From: Notamacropus eugenii
Taxonomy: Eukaryota; Chordata; Mammalia; Diprotodontia; Macropodidae
Length of the DNA stretch: 64,000 nucleotides
Assembly: GCF_028372415.1 (NCBI RefSeq)
Contig: NC_092872.1
Location: 15,714,479-15,778,478 of the forward strand
Reading direction: 5' to 3'
Shown here: positions 44,801-53,014 of the stretch, one piece after another
Layout: each line of letters starts with the position of its first letter
Position numbering within the stretch: position 1 is the first letter of the stretch
Made by a program: the position numbers and the translations under genes
Notes under the pieces: model-generated
The model's database searches: none
The model's input: only the letters and a program-made list of their open reading frames with translations
What the model was told of the DNA's origin: nothing

Positions 44801-47005
44801 TGCAGCTGATTTTTATTATAAAACCCCCTTCCAAACATTGCTCTGATTTTCTTTTCAGAAAACAAATCAACAATGAATCTATACCATTAATCCATTTTTT
44901 TACCTTTTTTCCACTTGTTTTGTCTTGAGCTGCTGCTTTTCCTCAACAAAGGAGGTATTTAGAGCTCTATGTAACCTCTAGAACACAGAAAACAGAAAAC
45001 ATAAAGAGAAACAATTAGAAACCCCTCCCCTACAAAGCCACATACTTCAAGTAAAAAAAGCCCTGGCTAAGCATCTGCCTACGAGAATAGAGGGTATTGA
45101 GTTAGTTCAAGAGAATGTTGACTTTTTCTTTCCAACTCCAACGGAGGCTGGGAGTTAATTCCCTTCCCATTGAGTTGTAGGTTCAGTTACATTTAAACGG
45201 CACAAAAAATCTCTAAGTTGTCATTCTATCTTTAGAATGAAGCCATATGACTGAATATTTAATAATTATTTGGGGTATGAAAAGGTCAGCCCAAACAGTC
45301 TCCTTATCTTAATGAACAGCCAGTAAGATGAGAGCTTCTTAGAATCCAAATGTCCTCATAATATGAGCTGCTCAGCTACGTTAAGGGGATGAGGGAATTT
45401 ACAAGATCGTAGATTTAGATCTGGAAAGAATTCCTTAGAGGTCACCTAGTCCAACTCTCTTATTTTCTAGGCACAGAAAAATGAAATAACTTGCTCATGG
45501 TCACATAAGTCCTAAGTATCAGAGCCAGGGTTTGAATGTAGGTCTTCTGACTCCAAATTTAGCATTCACACCACACTGGTGGTGATGACATGGTTCATGT
45601 ATGGGGGTGGCCAGTGGTATTACTGACTTTAAGGAATGTCCTAAAGGTAACAAACATCTAAGACCTATGGGTGTTAGAGCTCACTTAAATATGGCTTTTA
45701 CCATAGAACAAAGAAATAGGATGCTTTCTCAAGCTACCTCTTCTATGGGGGTAGTTGTGCAGAAGTGAAAGACTTTAAAATGCTTTCATTAGGAAAGATG
45801 CTTTGTGCTAAGCTTTGCAGGAGATATAGAAGTATGATAAGAAATTGTCCTGTTTTCAAGGAGCTTAATTTGATGGGAAAATCATTTTAGAATAGAAGTT
45901 ATTAATATGAAGAGGTCTATAAACTTCTAAAGGAAACTTCTGTGGATAGATTCAAGGGGTTCCATGAACTTCAATGGGAAAAAAACTAACATCTTAATTT
46001 TTCTGACTTCTAAATGAAATTTAGCATTTGCTTCAATTATTTAAAAACATTATTCTGGGAAAGGATCTATTGGCTTCACCAAATTAACAAGGGGTTCAGG
46101 ACACAAGTGAGGCTAATAAGAACTCCTATTTTAGAGGGGAAAAGAGCTGTAGTTTGTTATGACTGTTTACATGGTTTTAATTCTCCACACAGCTGACTAA
46201 TCCTGCATTTCATAGAATGAGAGTTGGAAGAGACCTTAGAGATGAGCCTAACCCGTATCTGAAAAATTAGCTCACTTTAAAGCTAGGTTTAAGTCCTAAG
46301 CCTGTGTGATGCTGGACAAAATACTTACCACCTCTGGGCCTGTTTCCCACCTGTAAAGCTAGAATATTGGACTAAAAGATTTCTAAGGTTCCTCAGAGCA
46401 CACAATTCTATGATCACTGCTCAATGGTCATCCATCTCCCAAACCAGCATGTTCCATTTTTAAACATTTCTTAATTAATATGAAATTATTTCTTATATTG
46501 AACTGAAATCATTTTCCCTGTAAATTCCACCCGTTTTTCCTAGTTCTATCTTCTGAGGCCTAACAAAATAATATTTCCCACATGACAGCCCTTCAGATAC
46601 GTATATAGTTAGCATAAGACTTCCTCCATGTTTTCTTGTCTGTAAGCTAAATATCCCCACCTGAACCCCAAAGGCATGCTCTCAAGGTCCCTCACTGTCA
46701 CAGTTGTCCTCCTGAGGAGGGACTCATCCAAATATGGCATTTATTAGAATATACTTCTCAAGATATGGTCTTGCTTACTATATGCTTGATAACCTGGTAT
46801 GGTTGGAATTGGGGTCCTCTGGTGCTCCCATGGCACTCACCTGACTGGTGTGGAGCCAGTATTTCAGCTTGGATTTCTTTTTGATTCGTGGTAGGATCAG
46901 CCTGTATACTATGTGCTCTCCAATGGTAGTTAAGATAGATAAGCCAATGCCAATGCACAGCATCACGAAGAGTCCGGAAAAGTGCTTAATACCCATTTGT
47001 AAAGT
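32556..47005 (-). CDS. GRIN3A: GRIN3A (GluN3A NMDA receptor subunit), last three coding exons; 5' part outside window
   Basis: Gene-level entry; the exons are listed separately. GluN3A is a glycine-binding NMDA-receptor subunit at neuronal membranes that lowers calcium permeability and limits synapse maturation (established). Three minus-strand exons join in phase (165 + 74 + 337 bp) to give about 191 C-terminal residues plus a stop: the end of the S2 domain with the M4 helix, then the cytoplasmic tail. The closest match from memory is human GRIN3A. The M4 and juxtamembrane part is near-identical and the distal tail more diverged. The preceding exon (ending at AVTE in human) is not found up to base 64,000, so the next intron is longer than 17 kb. 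This fits a large neuronal gene. It lies tail to tail with RNF20. Confidence 0.96.
33043..33170. mobile_element. hAT-type MITE remnant
   Basis: CAGGGGTGGGAAGCCTGTGG at one end and AGGTTCCCTACCCCTG at the other form imperfect inverted ends. The interior has CACATGTGGCC, common in hAT/Charlie non-autonomous elements. Sits in the last GRIN3A intron. Confidence 0.65.
33268..33476 (-). mobile_element. Mar1-like CORE-SINE with Bov-B-type tail, antisense
   Basis: Reverse of the 43122-43372 element: GAGTGGTTTGCCATTTCCTT, then CATTTTACAGATGAGGAACT, CACACAGCTAGTAAGTGTCT and a head CTTCTTGCTGCCCCA. Confidence 0.75.
33960..34225 (-). repeat. MIR-like SINE, antisense, interrupted
   Basis: CCCATTTTACAGGTGATCTA at the left, then about 100 bp of other sequence, then GAGGAAGAAACTGAGACTGA and CTCTGACTCCAAATCTTTCC. 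Confidence 0.5.
34226..35210. other. GRIN3A last intron, mostly unassigned
   Basis: Only 34905-34990 resembles a dispersed repeat (CATAGAATCATAGATTTAGA, then AACCTAGAGATTCAACTAGC). No exon or RNA signal. Confidence 0.45.
35215..35390 (+). repeat. MIR-like SINE
   Basis: TACCTGGGTTCAAATCTCAC, then GCAGTTCATCTCTAAAATGG and CGTGCTATATAAATGCTGAG. Confidence 0.65.
35725..35845 (+). mobile_element. L2 LINE 3' end
   Basis: TTTGTGTTTCCTTAGCACTT, then GTACTTCGTATGTAATAACA and CTCAATGTTTGTTGGATTGA. Confidence 0.6.
36040..36235 (-). repeat. MIR-related dispersed repeat (CATAGA...GAGGAAAC family)
   Basis: GGATCATAGAACTTGAGCTG, then CTCATTTTATAGATGAGGAA, GCCCAGGGTCACAGAGATGG and GATTTGAACCCAAGCCCTCT. 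Further copies lie near 36785, 44590, 45405, 61245 and 63855. Confidence 0.65.
36785..36975 (-). repeat. MIR-related dispersed repeat, second copy
   Basis: TATTGGAAGGGACTTCAGAC, then TAGTCCAACTCCTCGACTTG, TTTGAACCCAGTTTCTTTGA and CTCCAAATCTAACACTCC. Same motif order as 36040-36235. Confidence 0.6.
37040..37425. repeat. Degenerate minisatellite, ~16-20-bp purine-rich unit
   Basis: About 20 imperfect tandem units around a consensus like GGCCAGAGAYCATAYAAG: GGATAGAAATCATATAAG, GGCCAGAGACCAGACAG, GCCAGATATCATACAG, GTCAGAGACCAGATAG. Units differ by point changes and small length changes, so the array looks old. Lies in the last GRIN3A intron just before an L1 insertion. Confidence 0.7.
37621..38660 (+). 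mobile_element. L1 3' fragment with 17-bp target-site duplication
   Basis: AGTTATAAGGAGACAGA lies exactly at 37604-37620 and 38661-38677. Inside are ATGATAATTTTGATTATATT, GAAAAAATGCTCTGAGTCAT, GGAATGACTGAAGAATGTGG and an A-rich 3' end, the same order as the copy at 17383. It is antisense to GRIN3A. The frame is decayed. Confidence 0.88.
39030..39405 (+). mobile_element. L2 LINE 3' end split by an antisense MIR
   Basis: The left part GAATGTGAGCTCCTTGAGAG (39036) and right part CATCATCAGTACACAGTGAT with CACACAGTAAATAATTAACA (39358-39400) form one L2 end. The MIR at about 39075-39330 separates them. Confidence 0.65.
39075..39330 (-). repeat. MIR CORE-SINE, antisense, near full length, inside L2
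   Basis: AATAATAGCTAGCACATACA, then CATTATCTCATTTCATCCTC, TTTATAGATGAAGAAATCAA, GGGTCTTCCTGACTCTAGGT and a CACTGTGCCACCTC head. Confidence 0.8.
39690..40205 (+). mobile_element. L2 LINE 3' part
   Basis: TTTTAAGCCCTTCACAATCT, CCCCATGCTTTTGCGCGTGC, CTGTGCCTGGAACGTTCTCT and a 3' end CATCTTAATAAATTTTTG. The usual L2 order. Confidence 0.8.
40262..40594 (+). mobile_element. RTE-type LINE 3' end
   Basis: CTCTGAAGAGCTTTGGAATT, GGCACAGGACTGCCCAGCAT, TGTTCACATGCACTATTTGT, GGTCTGATCAGCCACCGTCA, 3' end GAGAACCAAGGACAACACAC. Sense-strand text resembles a decayed C-terminal Cys/His motif (CP-x2-C...IGLISH-x3-H) followed by the tail shared with WSINE1-like SINEs. The matching antisense copy is at 6655-6865. 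Confidence 0.78.
40600..41195. other. GRIN3A last intron, nothing recognised
   Basis: Unique-looking sequence without coding bias. Confidence 0.5.
41205..41385. repeat. CA/TA-rich low-complexity tract
   Basis: Runs such as ACATACAGATATATAAACAT and CACATATACACATGTATGTA. The open frames across it are artefacts. Confidence 0.7.
41635..41700. mobile_element. hAT-type MITE end, partial
   Basis: AGGCGTCAAACAGGCACAAG, then GTCACATGTGGCCCACGACA resembles the left end of common hAT/Charlie non-autonomous elements. Confidence 0.45.
41890..42910 (+). mobile_element. CR1/L3 LINE 3' region, broken up by MIR pieces
   Basis: GGACCACTCTGCTGTTAGAA with GTTCTTCCTTACAATAA, later GGATCCAGAACTAAATATAA with ATAATCCAGATAAGGCAGGT, then GGCAATGGTATCACTTTGTT keep the CR1/L3 order. 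A MIR-like SINE (about 42140-42320) and an L2-like end (about 42655-42720) lie between. Confidence 0.6.
42140..42320 (+). repeat. MIR-like SINE inside the CR1/L3 region
   Basis: GCTCGGGATTTGGAATCAAA, then CTCCCTGTGTGACATTAGGG and CTTCAGGTTCCTTATTGCAA. Confidence 0.6.
43122..43372 (+). mobile_element. Mar1-like CORE-SINE with Bov-B-type tail
   Basis: Head GGGGCAGCTAGGGAACATAG, box B-like GAGTTCAAATCTGGACTC, CORE GCCTCAGTTTCCCTATCTGT, and tail GGGGTCACAAAGAGTCAGAC followed by ATGACTGAAAATGAC. The tail closely resembles that of Bov-B and Bov-tA. Imperfect flanks GGGCAAGCCTT / GAGCAAGGCTT suggest a duplication. Confidence 0.82.
43375..43795. other. GRIN3A intron, nothing recognised
   Basis: AT-rich sequence with no clear repeat or conserved frame. 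Confidence 0.45.
43815..44030 (+). repeat. MIR-like SINE
   Basis: GACTTGGAGTTAGGAAATGT, then GCCTCAGTTTCCTCATCTGT and TCTTTGTAAACCTTGAAGAA. Confidence 0.65.
44080..44330 (+). mobile_element. L1 3' UTR fragment
   Basis: AAATGATGGACTCAGGTACA, then TTTTTTGGACACAGCCAATA and TTGTTTTGCTTGACTATGCA match the 3' UTR order of marsupial L1. It ends A-rich near 44330. Confidence 0.65.
44590..44745 (-). repeat. MIR-related dispersed repeat, third copy
   Basis: ATAGGATTTAGAACTAGATT, then CACCCTCATTTCACAAAAAA and CTCGAGGTCTCACAGGCAGT. Ends about 160 bp from the small GRIN3A exon. Confidence 0.55.
44904..44977 (-). CDS. GRIN3A: GRIN3A small coding exon (second from last), cytoplasmic tail
   Basis: A 74-bp minus-strand exon that lacks a Met and is too short to stand out as an open frame. 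It follows a TGTTCTAG acceptor and ends at AAAAAAG before GTAAAA. It encodes [20 protein letters not shown], then QVEK plus two bases of an Arg codon. Human has [20 protein letters not shown] at this place, as I recall. The phase fits both neighbours exactly (0 in, 2 out), which makes the call secure despite the size. Confidence 0.93.
45405..45580 (-). repeat. MIR-related dispersed repeat, fourth copy
   Basis: GTAGATTTAGATCTGGAAAG, then GGTCACCTAGTCCAACTCTC and TCTTCTGACTCCAAATTTAG. Confidence 0.6.
45775..45890 (-). mobile_element. L2 LINE end, antisense
   Basis: GATGCTTTGTGCTAAGCTTT, then TCCTGTTTTCAAGGAGCTTA and ATTTGATGGG, the reverse of an L2 terminus. Confidence 0.5.
45895..46120. mobile_element. 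hAT-like MITE, copy 1 (partial)
   Basis: TCTATAAACTTCTAAAGGAA, then TTCCATGAACTTCAATGGGA, AAACATTATTCTGGGAAAGG and GGGTTCAGGACACAA. Homologous in order to the better-preserved copy at about 62994-63210. Confidence 0.5.
46270..46420 (+). repeat. MIR-like SINE, 3' half
   Basis: AAGCCTGTGTGATGCTGGAC, then CCTGTTTCCCACCTGTAAAG and ATTGGACTAAAAGATTTCTA. Confidence 0.55.
46425..46665 (+). mobile_element. CR1/L3 LINE fragment
   Basis: CATGACAGCCCTTCAGATAC, then AGACTTCCTCCATGTTTTCT and GTAAGCTAAATATCCCCACC, the CR1/L3 3' motif order. It ends 180 bp from the GRIN3A M4 exon. Confidence 0.7.
46841..47005 (-). CDS. GRIN3A: GRIN3A coding exon (third from last), M4 transmembrane segment
   Basis: The minus-strand exon of 165 bp (55 codons, phase 0) lies between a CATTTAG acceptor and a GTGAGT donor. 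It begins [11 protein letters not shown], followed by the hydrophobic M4 helix ([17 protein letters not shown]), then EHIVYRL and a basic stop-transfer run (PRIKKKSK), and ends KYWLHTSQ. The YWL triplet just inside the membrane is the endocytic signal reported for GluN3A. Three or four conservative changes are visible against human as I recall it. Confidence 0.96.
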
Positions 47006-47164
47006 CTAAATGAGAAAAGAGAAGGAAAAAGAAAAGGAAAGCTATTAGCAAAGAATGACAATATGATTTGGTTCGTTGTAGTGTACTCACAGCTATGACC
47101 CTTATTCTAAAACAAAGTCAGAGGTATAATACTTGTGTACTGAATAAATAACAAATTCGTTCAT

Positions 47165-47300
47165 TCTTTAAACATTTGTGAAGCAGCTGCTAGATGCAAT
47201 ACATCATGTTAGAGTTAGATATAATGTGGATACAAATGAAAATGAAACAAGGTTCCTGCGTGCAAGGAGCTTATCGAGAAGGCAACATAAAATTTAATCT
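47165..47300 (-). mobile_element. L2 LINE end, antisense
   Basis: AAACATTTGTGAAGCAGCTG, then GGTTCCTGCGTGCAAGGAGC read as the reverse of an L2 terminus. Confidence 0.55.
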
Positions 47301-48090
47301 ATGAAACAGTACCAAATCTTGTACTATATCTATTGTAAAAAGGAATCTTTGATTCTTCTGGTTTAGGCTTAGGATTAGGAAATTATTCAGGTTTGGTTTT
47401 TGTCATTAACTCATGGATGTTACAAATGCTGGGGAGAGGAATCCTCTGAGTTTTTGTGAGTCTAAAGGAGTTGCCACTGAGGTCTGAGAACCTCTCTGTA
47501 CTGTTATCATGAGTATCTTGAAATTCTCCATCTGTTTTAGGTAATGAGGACATAGTCAAGGGAAGAATGACTCCAGAGAGGATAGTAACCACTTGGGTGG
47601 GGTTCTTTGAGCCACTTCCTGGTTCTCTAGAACCTGGAACTCGTAGTTCCATTCCCTGAGCAAAGTCTGGATGACCATTTATCAATATACTATAGAGGGA
47701 ACTTTGTTTAAGCATAGAGGAGACTAGATGCCTTCTGAAGTCAATTTGAGCTGTTGCCAACTGTGCTGGGCAATTTGGTGGGTGGTGAGTATTTAATGTG
47801 AGGCTGACTGCTCATTTTTCAGGGATATTGTAGACAGGATTAATATTTTGAAAGGAACTGGAATATATGACCTCTGAGGTCCTTTCCACCTTTGAGATCT
47901 TAGCTTTTGTGATGTCTCCAGCCTCAGAGAAGTTCTTTCATTGTGTAAATCTAGGAAAATGTCTCTCTGCCTTAGCTTCCTCTTCCATAGCAAGATGAGG
48001 ACACTCTTTTTCTCCAGGTATCAGGTCTAAGATGTGATTCTAAAACTTTTAGGGCCTCAGCTGTCATTATAGTTTATAGGTACAATATTA
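47301..48090. other. GRIN3A intron, weak MIR-like pieces only
   Basis: 47870-48000 has degraded motifs (ACCTCTGAGGTCCTTTCCAC, then CTGCCTTAGCTTCCTCTTCC, antiparallel to one another) suggesting broken SINE pieces. No exon. Confidence 0.4.
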
Positions 48091-48094
48091 CTAT

Positions 48095-48215
48095 GAAAGG
48101 CAATGCTTCCCTAAGGGAAGAGACTGTTCCATTTTTGTTTTTGAAATGCTAGCATCTAGCATAGTGCTTGACACTTTGTAGATGCTCAAGAAATGCTCAA
48201 TGATGAATTTACCAT
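48095..48215 (+). mobile_element. L2 LINE 3' end
   Basis: CCTAAGGGAAGAGACTGTTC, then CTAGCATAGTGCTTGACACT and GTAGATGCTCAAGAAATGCT. Confidence 0.6.
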
Positions 48216-48599
48216 TTAATGATAATGATGATGACCTTTGCTTCTGTGTTCTTTCAGCCAAAAGAATCAAAAAGAATTTCAAATTTTCTGAGCTTGATTT
48301 TTTCACTTTGTTTAGAGGAACTAAAGAGGCATGTGCATGGGAAGACAGCCTCAGATTCCATCTCCTGTGATCTCCAATTCATCCAAGATTACAACTGGCT
48401 GCTCAGGAGAACACTAAAGATACTGACCATTTGTAGATTTCTTTTGGCTAACTTATAGCTTTGGGAGGGGTGTGGAAATGCATTTTTTGAGCATGGAACA
48501 GGCATGTAAGATACATTAATTCCCTCCCTTCTATGTTACCCTCTCAACTCATGTTCCTTAACTTGAGGCTGCAATTGGTGGCAATATAATTGAAAGAGA

Positions 48600-48830
48600 A
48601 TGATGATATTAATGATAACAAATACTTAGATTTATACGCAGCTTTACAATTCAAAAGTGCTACTGCCTACATTGTCTCACTTGATTTATGTAATAACAGT
48701 TGAGGTAGGGTTTATTGCACCCATTTTACAATGAGTAAATGGGTTCAGAAAGGCTATATAGTGATTTACTCTAAGTCATATATCTAGCAAGTAACAGAGA
48801 TTTGGAGTCCAATTCAGGGTTCTTCTCAGC
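48600..48830 (-). repeat. MIR SINE, antisense
   Basis: TTACAATTCAAAAGTGCTAC, ACCCATTTTACAATGAGTAA and CATATATCTAGCAAGTAACA in MIR antisense order. Confidence 0.65.
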
Positions 48831-48859
48831 TCAGGGTGATTTTCATTACAAATGCTATG

Positions 48860-49110
48860 CCTCTCAGTTTCTGTTTTCATTGGCCCACTTTTTTCATTGC
48901 CTATCCTACATTTCACATCCTAAATATTACTATTCCTGCCCCATCTTCTCATCTTCCTGACCTGCATATCCCTGCTTTTCAGACTCCTCTTGATTTCCAT
49001 ATTTCTGTTATTGGTCTCATCACCAACCTAGTCACCTAAACTTGAAGCTCTGAATTCATTTTTGACTCATCTCCTGAAAATTATCATTTCTGCCTCTTCA
49101 CAGTTTCTCA
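48860..49110 (+). mobile_element. L2 LINE internal fragment
   Basis: CTAAACTTGAAGCTCTGAAT, then TCATTTTTGACTCATCTCCT resembles the L2 segment around ...TTGACTCCTCTCT. Diverged. Confidence 0.5.
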
Positions 49111-49323
49111 GCTGGAAAAACAGAGGCTTGGAATATACAATCTGGTAAGACGTATCTTTGATTCTATCTGAAAGGAGATTGATTTTAGAGAAGCAAATAT
49201 TGTATCCCTATTTGGTCTATGGGAACATTGGAATGGGAGGTTAGGGATACAGGAATATCCTTAGTGATTATCAAGCTTTTGGAGGATCTAAATGGTGAGA
49301 AAATACTAAGTGCAAACTGTGTA

Positions 49324-49800
49324 TAGGAGTCAGGGAGTTGTTCAGTCATGTCAGTTGTATCCTACTTTTTATGACTCCCCCCCCACCCCGTTTTTTGACA
49401 AAGGTACCAGAGTGGTTTGCCATTTCCTTCTCCAGCTCATTTTACAGATGAGGAAAGAGAGGCAAATGGGGTTAAGTGACTTGCCCAGGGTCACACAGCT
49501 AGTAAGTATCTGAGGCCAGATTTGAACTCGTCTTGCTGAGAGCCTGGAGCTCTATCTGCTGCACCACCTAACTGCCTAGGAGTCAGGAAGACCTGAGTTC
49601 AAATCCAGACCCAGACATTTATTAGCTATGGGACCCTAGAAAACTCACTTAACCTCTCTGTCCCAGTTTCTTCTTATGTCATGGGGATTAAAATTAGAAC
49701 CTACCTTCCAGGGTTATTGTGAGGATAAGATGAAATACTTATAAAGTACTCTATAAACCTTAAAGTATGGTATAAATTCTAGCTATTATTATTACTAATA
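49324..49800 (+). repeat. MIR-like SINE, split by a Mar1-like SINE
   Basis: After the insert, GGAGTCAGGAAGACCTGAGT, then TCTGTCCCAGTTTCTTCTTA and TATAAATTCTAGCTATTATT. The short left part carries one copy of the duplication (49324-49334). Confidence 0.75.
49335..49576 (-). mobile_element. Mar1-like CORE-SINE with Bov-B-type tail, antisense, 11-bp duplication
   Basis: TAGGAGTCAGG is repeated exactly at 49324-49334 and 49577-49587. Between them are a tail GAGTTGTTCAGTCATGTCAG, GAGTGGTTTGCCATTTCCTT, and a head CTGCACCACCTAACTGCC. It inserted into an older MIR-like SINE. Confidence 0.85.
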
Positions 49801-50134
49801 AACAAGAGCCTTTTCTGAAGTTCAAATGAGCTGGACATTGGAGAAAGAAGCTGTGTATGTTTTCTGTAGAACGTTGTACTCATTCTTCCCCATCCTATCT
49901 CGAACCCATATATTTCTTAACCTTTCTATCACATAACTGTGATGATGCCACTCTTTTGCTCAAAATATAAATTGTAATGGCTTCCTGTGATCTATTATAT
50001 AAAGTCTATACTTATAGTTGCTAAAGTTAAAAGTAACCTTAGAGATTATCTGGAATAACCCTAGGCATGGATAAGGCATGGGTGAACCATGGGCAGGCAT
50101 CACCATTTGGTCCTTCCTCGTTGAGGGAAGAGAA

Positions 50135-50376
50135 AGTTGTTGTTGTTATTTGATTGTGTCCAACTGCTCATGATTCCATTTGGGGTTTTCTTGGCAAGAG
50201 CATTGGAGTAGTTGTCAATTTCATTCTCTAGTTCATTTTACAGATGAGGAACTGAGGCAAACAGGGTTAAGTGACTTATCCAGGGTCATACGACTAGTAG
50301 ATGTCTGAAACCAGATTTGAACTCAGGTCTTCCTGACTCCAGGCTTGTCACTCTGTCCACCGTGCTGCCTACCTGC
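50135..50376 (-). mobile_element. Mar1-like CORE-SINE with Bov-B-type tail, antisense
   Basis: TTGTGTCCAACTGCTCATGA, then GGGGTTTTCTTGGCAAGAGC, TTTACAGATGAGGAACTGAG, and a head CCACCGTGCTGCCTACCTGC. Confidence 0.8.
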
Positions 50377-50619
50377 TTTTCCAAGGAAAAGAATGATTGG
50401 TAATTCTCCCTCACCATGGTGTGCCAGCCCTATATCCATGGATGCTTATGATATAATCCCTTTCTTTTACAGAAGAGGAGAGTGATGCGCAGAGATCTGA
50501 TATAAATTAAGGTCCCACTGGAAGTAATTAGCAGACTTAACATTCACACTCTCTTAAATTTTCTTCAACTTCTTTTCCTAGCAGTGAAGGGACCCACCAA
50601 AGCTTAATAGTTCTTGCCA

Positions 50620-51125
50620 TTTTATATGCTCAATGCAGCACTTTTGGTGCAAAAAGGAATTAGAAACAAAGTAGATGCTTATTGATTGGGGAGTGATTAA
50701 AGCATCATGGTATGTGAAGAATATTCCTCCACTGAAAGAAGTAAAGAACATGAAGAATTCAGAGAAGCGTGGAGAAACTTATGTGAGCTAATGCCTGAAG
50801 TAAGCAAAACAGGAAAACAATATGCTACTGCAATAAATGTAAATGGAAAGAATAACAAATTCAAATTGAATAATATGTAATTATAATGACCAACCTTGAC
50901 CCTGGAGAAGACTTGGGAAAATGTATCTGTTTCCTTTCATTGCAGAGGGTGTGGAATATTGTCAGACATGGTTGATGTTGGGTAGTTTTCCTGAACTATT
51001 TCCTCCCCCACTTCTGCCCTTTTTCTTAAAATTTTTATTACAAGGGATAGTTTATTGCATGAGGGAAAGAGGAAATGAGTATGATATAAAAAACATCAAA
51101 GGTAGTAATAAAAAGAAATAAAATT
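50620..51125 (+). mobile_element. L1 3' fragment, older
   Basis: TTATTGATTGGGGAGTGATT, GTGGAGAAACTTATGTGAGC, TAATGCCTGAAGTAAGCAAA, then ATTGTCAGACATGGTTGATG. L1 ORF2 end to 3' UTR order, more diverged than the copy at 17383. Confidence 0.65.
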
Positions 51126-51129
51126 AAAA

Positions 51130-52165
51130 ACAGAAAAGTGAGTAGAAAAGCAGATTTAAAGTCCCATTTAATAGTGTTCTTTATAGAATACTAAATGATT
51201 TTGTAAATAATTTATTGTGAGAGGTAATTCAACAAGGTGGTTATTTATGTGTATAGATTAGTGTATAGAGTTCCAAGTCAAGTGTTCTTTCTGTTATACT
51301 ATACTCAATGAAAATAATCATAATGTACTGGGAGCTCATTATATTATGATTCATGATAAAGCTATTAGAGTATAATCCAAGCTGTACTATATTGTAGCCT
51401 ATTTTAGATCAGATCTGATTCTAGCCTGTTTGATAATTCAGGGTTTGGCATTAGAATGAAATGAGACATTTACATACCAACTAATAGTTAGCCATAGCAT
51501 AGGTTAAGAAATTGACTTCAAGATGTGTTTCCTCCCACTTCCCATGTGCTACCCCACATTCAAAAATTTCTAATTAAAGCAATGATATTGAGTGAGTTCT
51601 TCTCTGGGCTTCTAACTTTCCTTTCTCCAATTTGAAAGGTGTTTGGGAGGAGGGAGATTTGATCTGGAAGTTAATATGGCCACTCCAAAGAAAGTATCTG
51701 AAAATAGTACAAAAACCAATCTTATCTTTTTACAAAGCTGCATTTCTTATGTACTTAGAATGATTCATACATTTCTGATCAATCTGTTTCCCAAAAGACC
51801 TAGCAGTGTTTCAGAGCAGGGTAATTCAAATGATCCTAGGGTCACCATGAACACAGGTTAAGATGAGGATTCTTCAGCTAGACAAGACAAAGGCTCAGAG
51901 TGGATCTGATTGAACTCTATGACATGATTAAAAGTTTTGGGAATGTCTCCTTGAACTTTACTTGCTAAGTCTTGGAATTTTTCTAACCTCCTTCAAAGCC
52001 TAAAGGAGGTAATTAGCTTTTGGACCGAAAAAAAGAAAACAGTTATTCACTTATTCATCAGTAAATATGAACTGCTCATTCCAAGAAGCTGTACAAAAAA
52101 GAAGATGCATTTGCCATTTGATCCAACAGTACCATCATATGACAGAAAAAATATGGCTCACTTTA
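51130..52165. other. GRIN3A intron, nothing recognised
   Basis: AT-rich unique-looking sequence, no coding bias. Confidence 0.45.
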
Positions 52166-52189
52166 ATTTGAAAATAAATGCTAGTCTTT

Positions 52190-53010
52190 TTAAATTTTCT
52201 TTTTTTTAAAATTCTTTAACATTTTTATTTAAAATTTTGAGTTCCAAATTGTATTCCTCCTTCCCTGCCCTCTCCTCTCCCCGAGATGGTAATCAGTCAG
52301 ATGTAGGTTATGCATAGGCACTTATGTAAAATATTTCCATAAAAGTTGTTTTGTATAAGAAGACTGGAGTAATAGAAAAAAAAGAAAGTGAAAAATAACC
52401 TGCTTCAGTCCGTATTTGAACAATATCAGTTCTTTCTCTAGAGGCAGAGAGTAGGCTTCATCAAGGGTCCTTTGGGATTGTCTAGAGTTGTTGTTTGCTG
52501 AGAATAGCTAAGTCGTTGTCAGTTCTTTGTCAAACAACGTCGCGGTTAGTGTGTACAATGTTTTTCTAGTTCTGGTCACTTCATTATTCATTAGTTCATG
52601 TAAGTCCAGGTTTTTCTGAAATCATCCTACTTATCATTTCTTGTAGCACAATAATATTCCATTACAATTATATACCACAGCTTGTTTTGCTGTTGCCCAA
52701 TTGATGGGCATCCCTTTGATTTCCAATTCTTAGTCATCACAAAAAGAGCTGCTATAAATATTTTTGCTCAGATAGGTCCTTTTCCCTTTTTTGGATTTCT
52801 TTGGGATATAAACCTAGCAGTGGTATTGCTGGATCAAAGGGTATGAATAGTTTTATAGCTCTTTGGGCGTAGTTCCTCATTGCTCCCCAGAATGGTTGGA
52901 TCAGTTCACAACTCCACCAGCAGTATATTAGTGTCCCATCCCATCTCCTTCAACAACCATCATTTTCCTTTTTTGTCATATTAATTGCTATTCTTCTTAC
53001 CAGTTGTCCA
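52190..53010 (-). mobile_element. L1 3' fragment, antisense
   Basis: ATTTTGAGTTCCAAATTGTA, CCCAATTGATGGGCATCCCT, CTATAAATATTTTTGCTCAG, TGCTGGATCAAAGGGTATGA and CACAACTCCACCAGCAGTAT read as reverse L1 ORF2 end and 3' UTR. Confidence 0.88.
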
Positions 53011-53014
53011 CATT

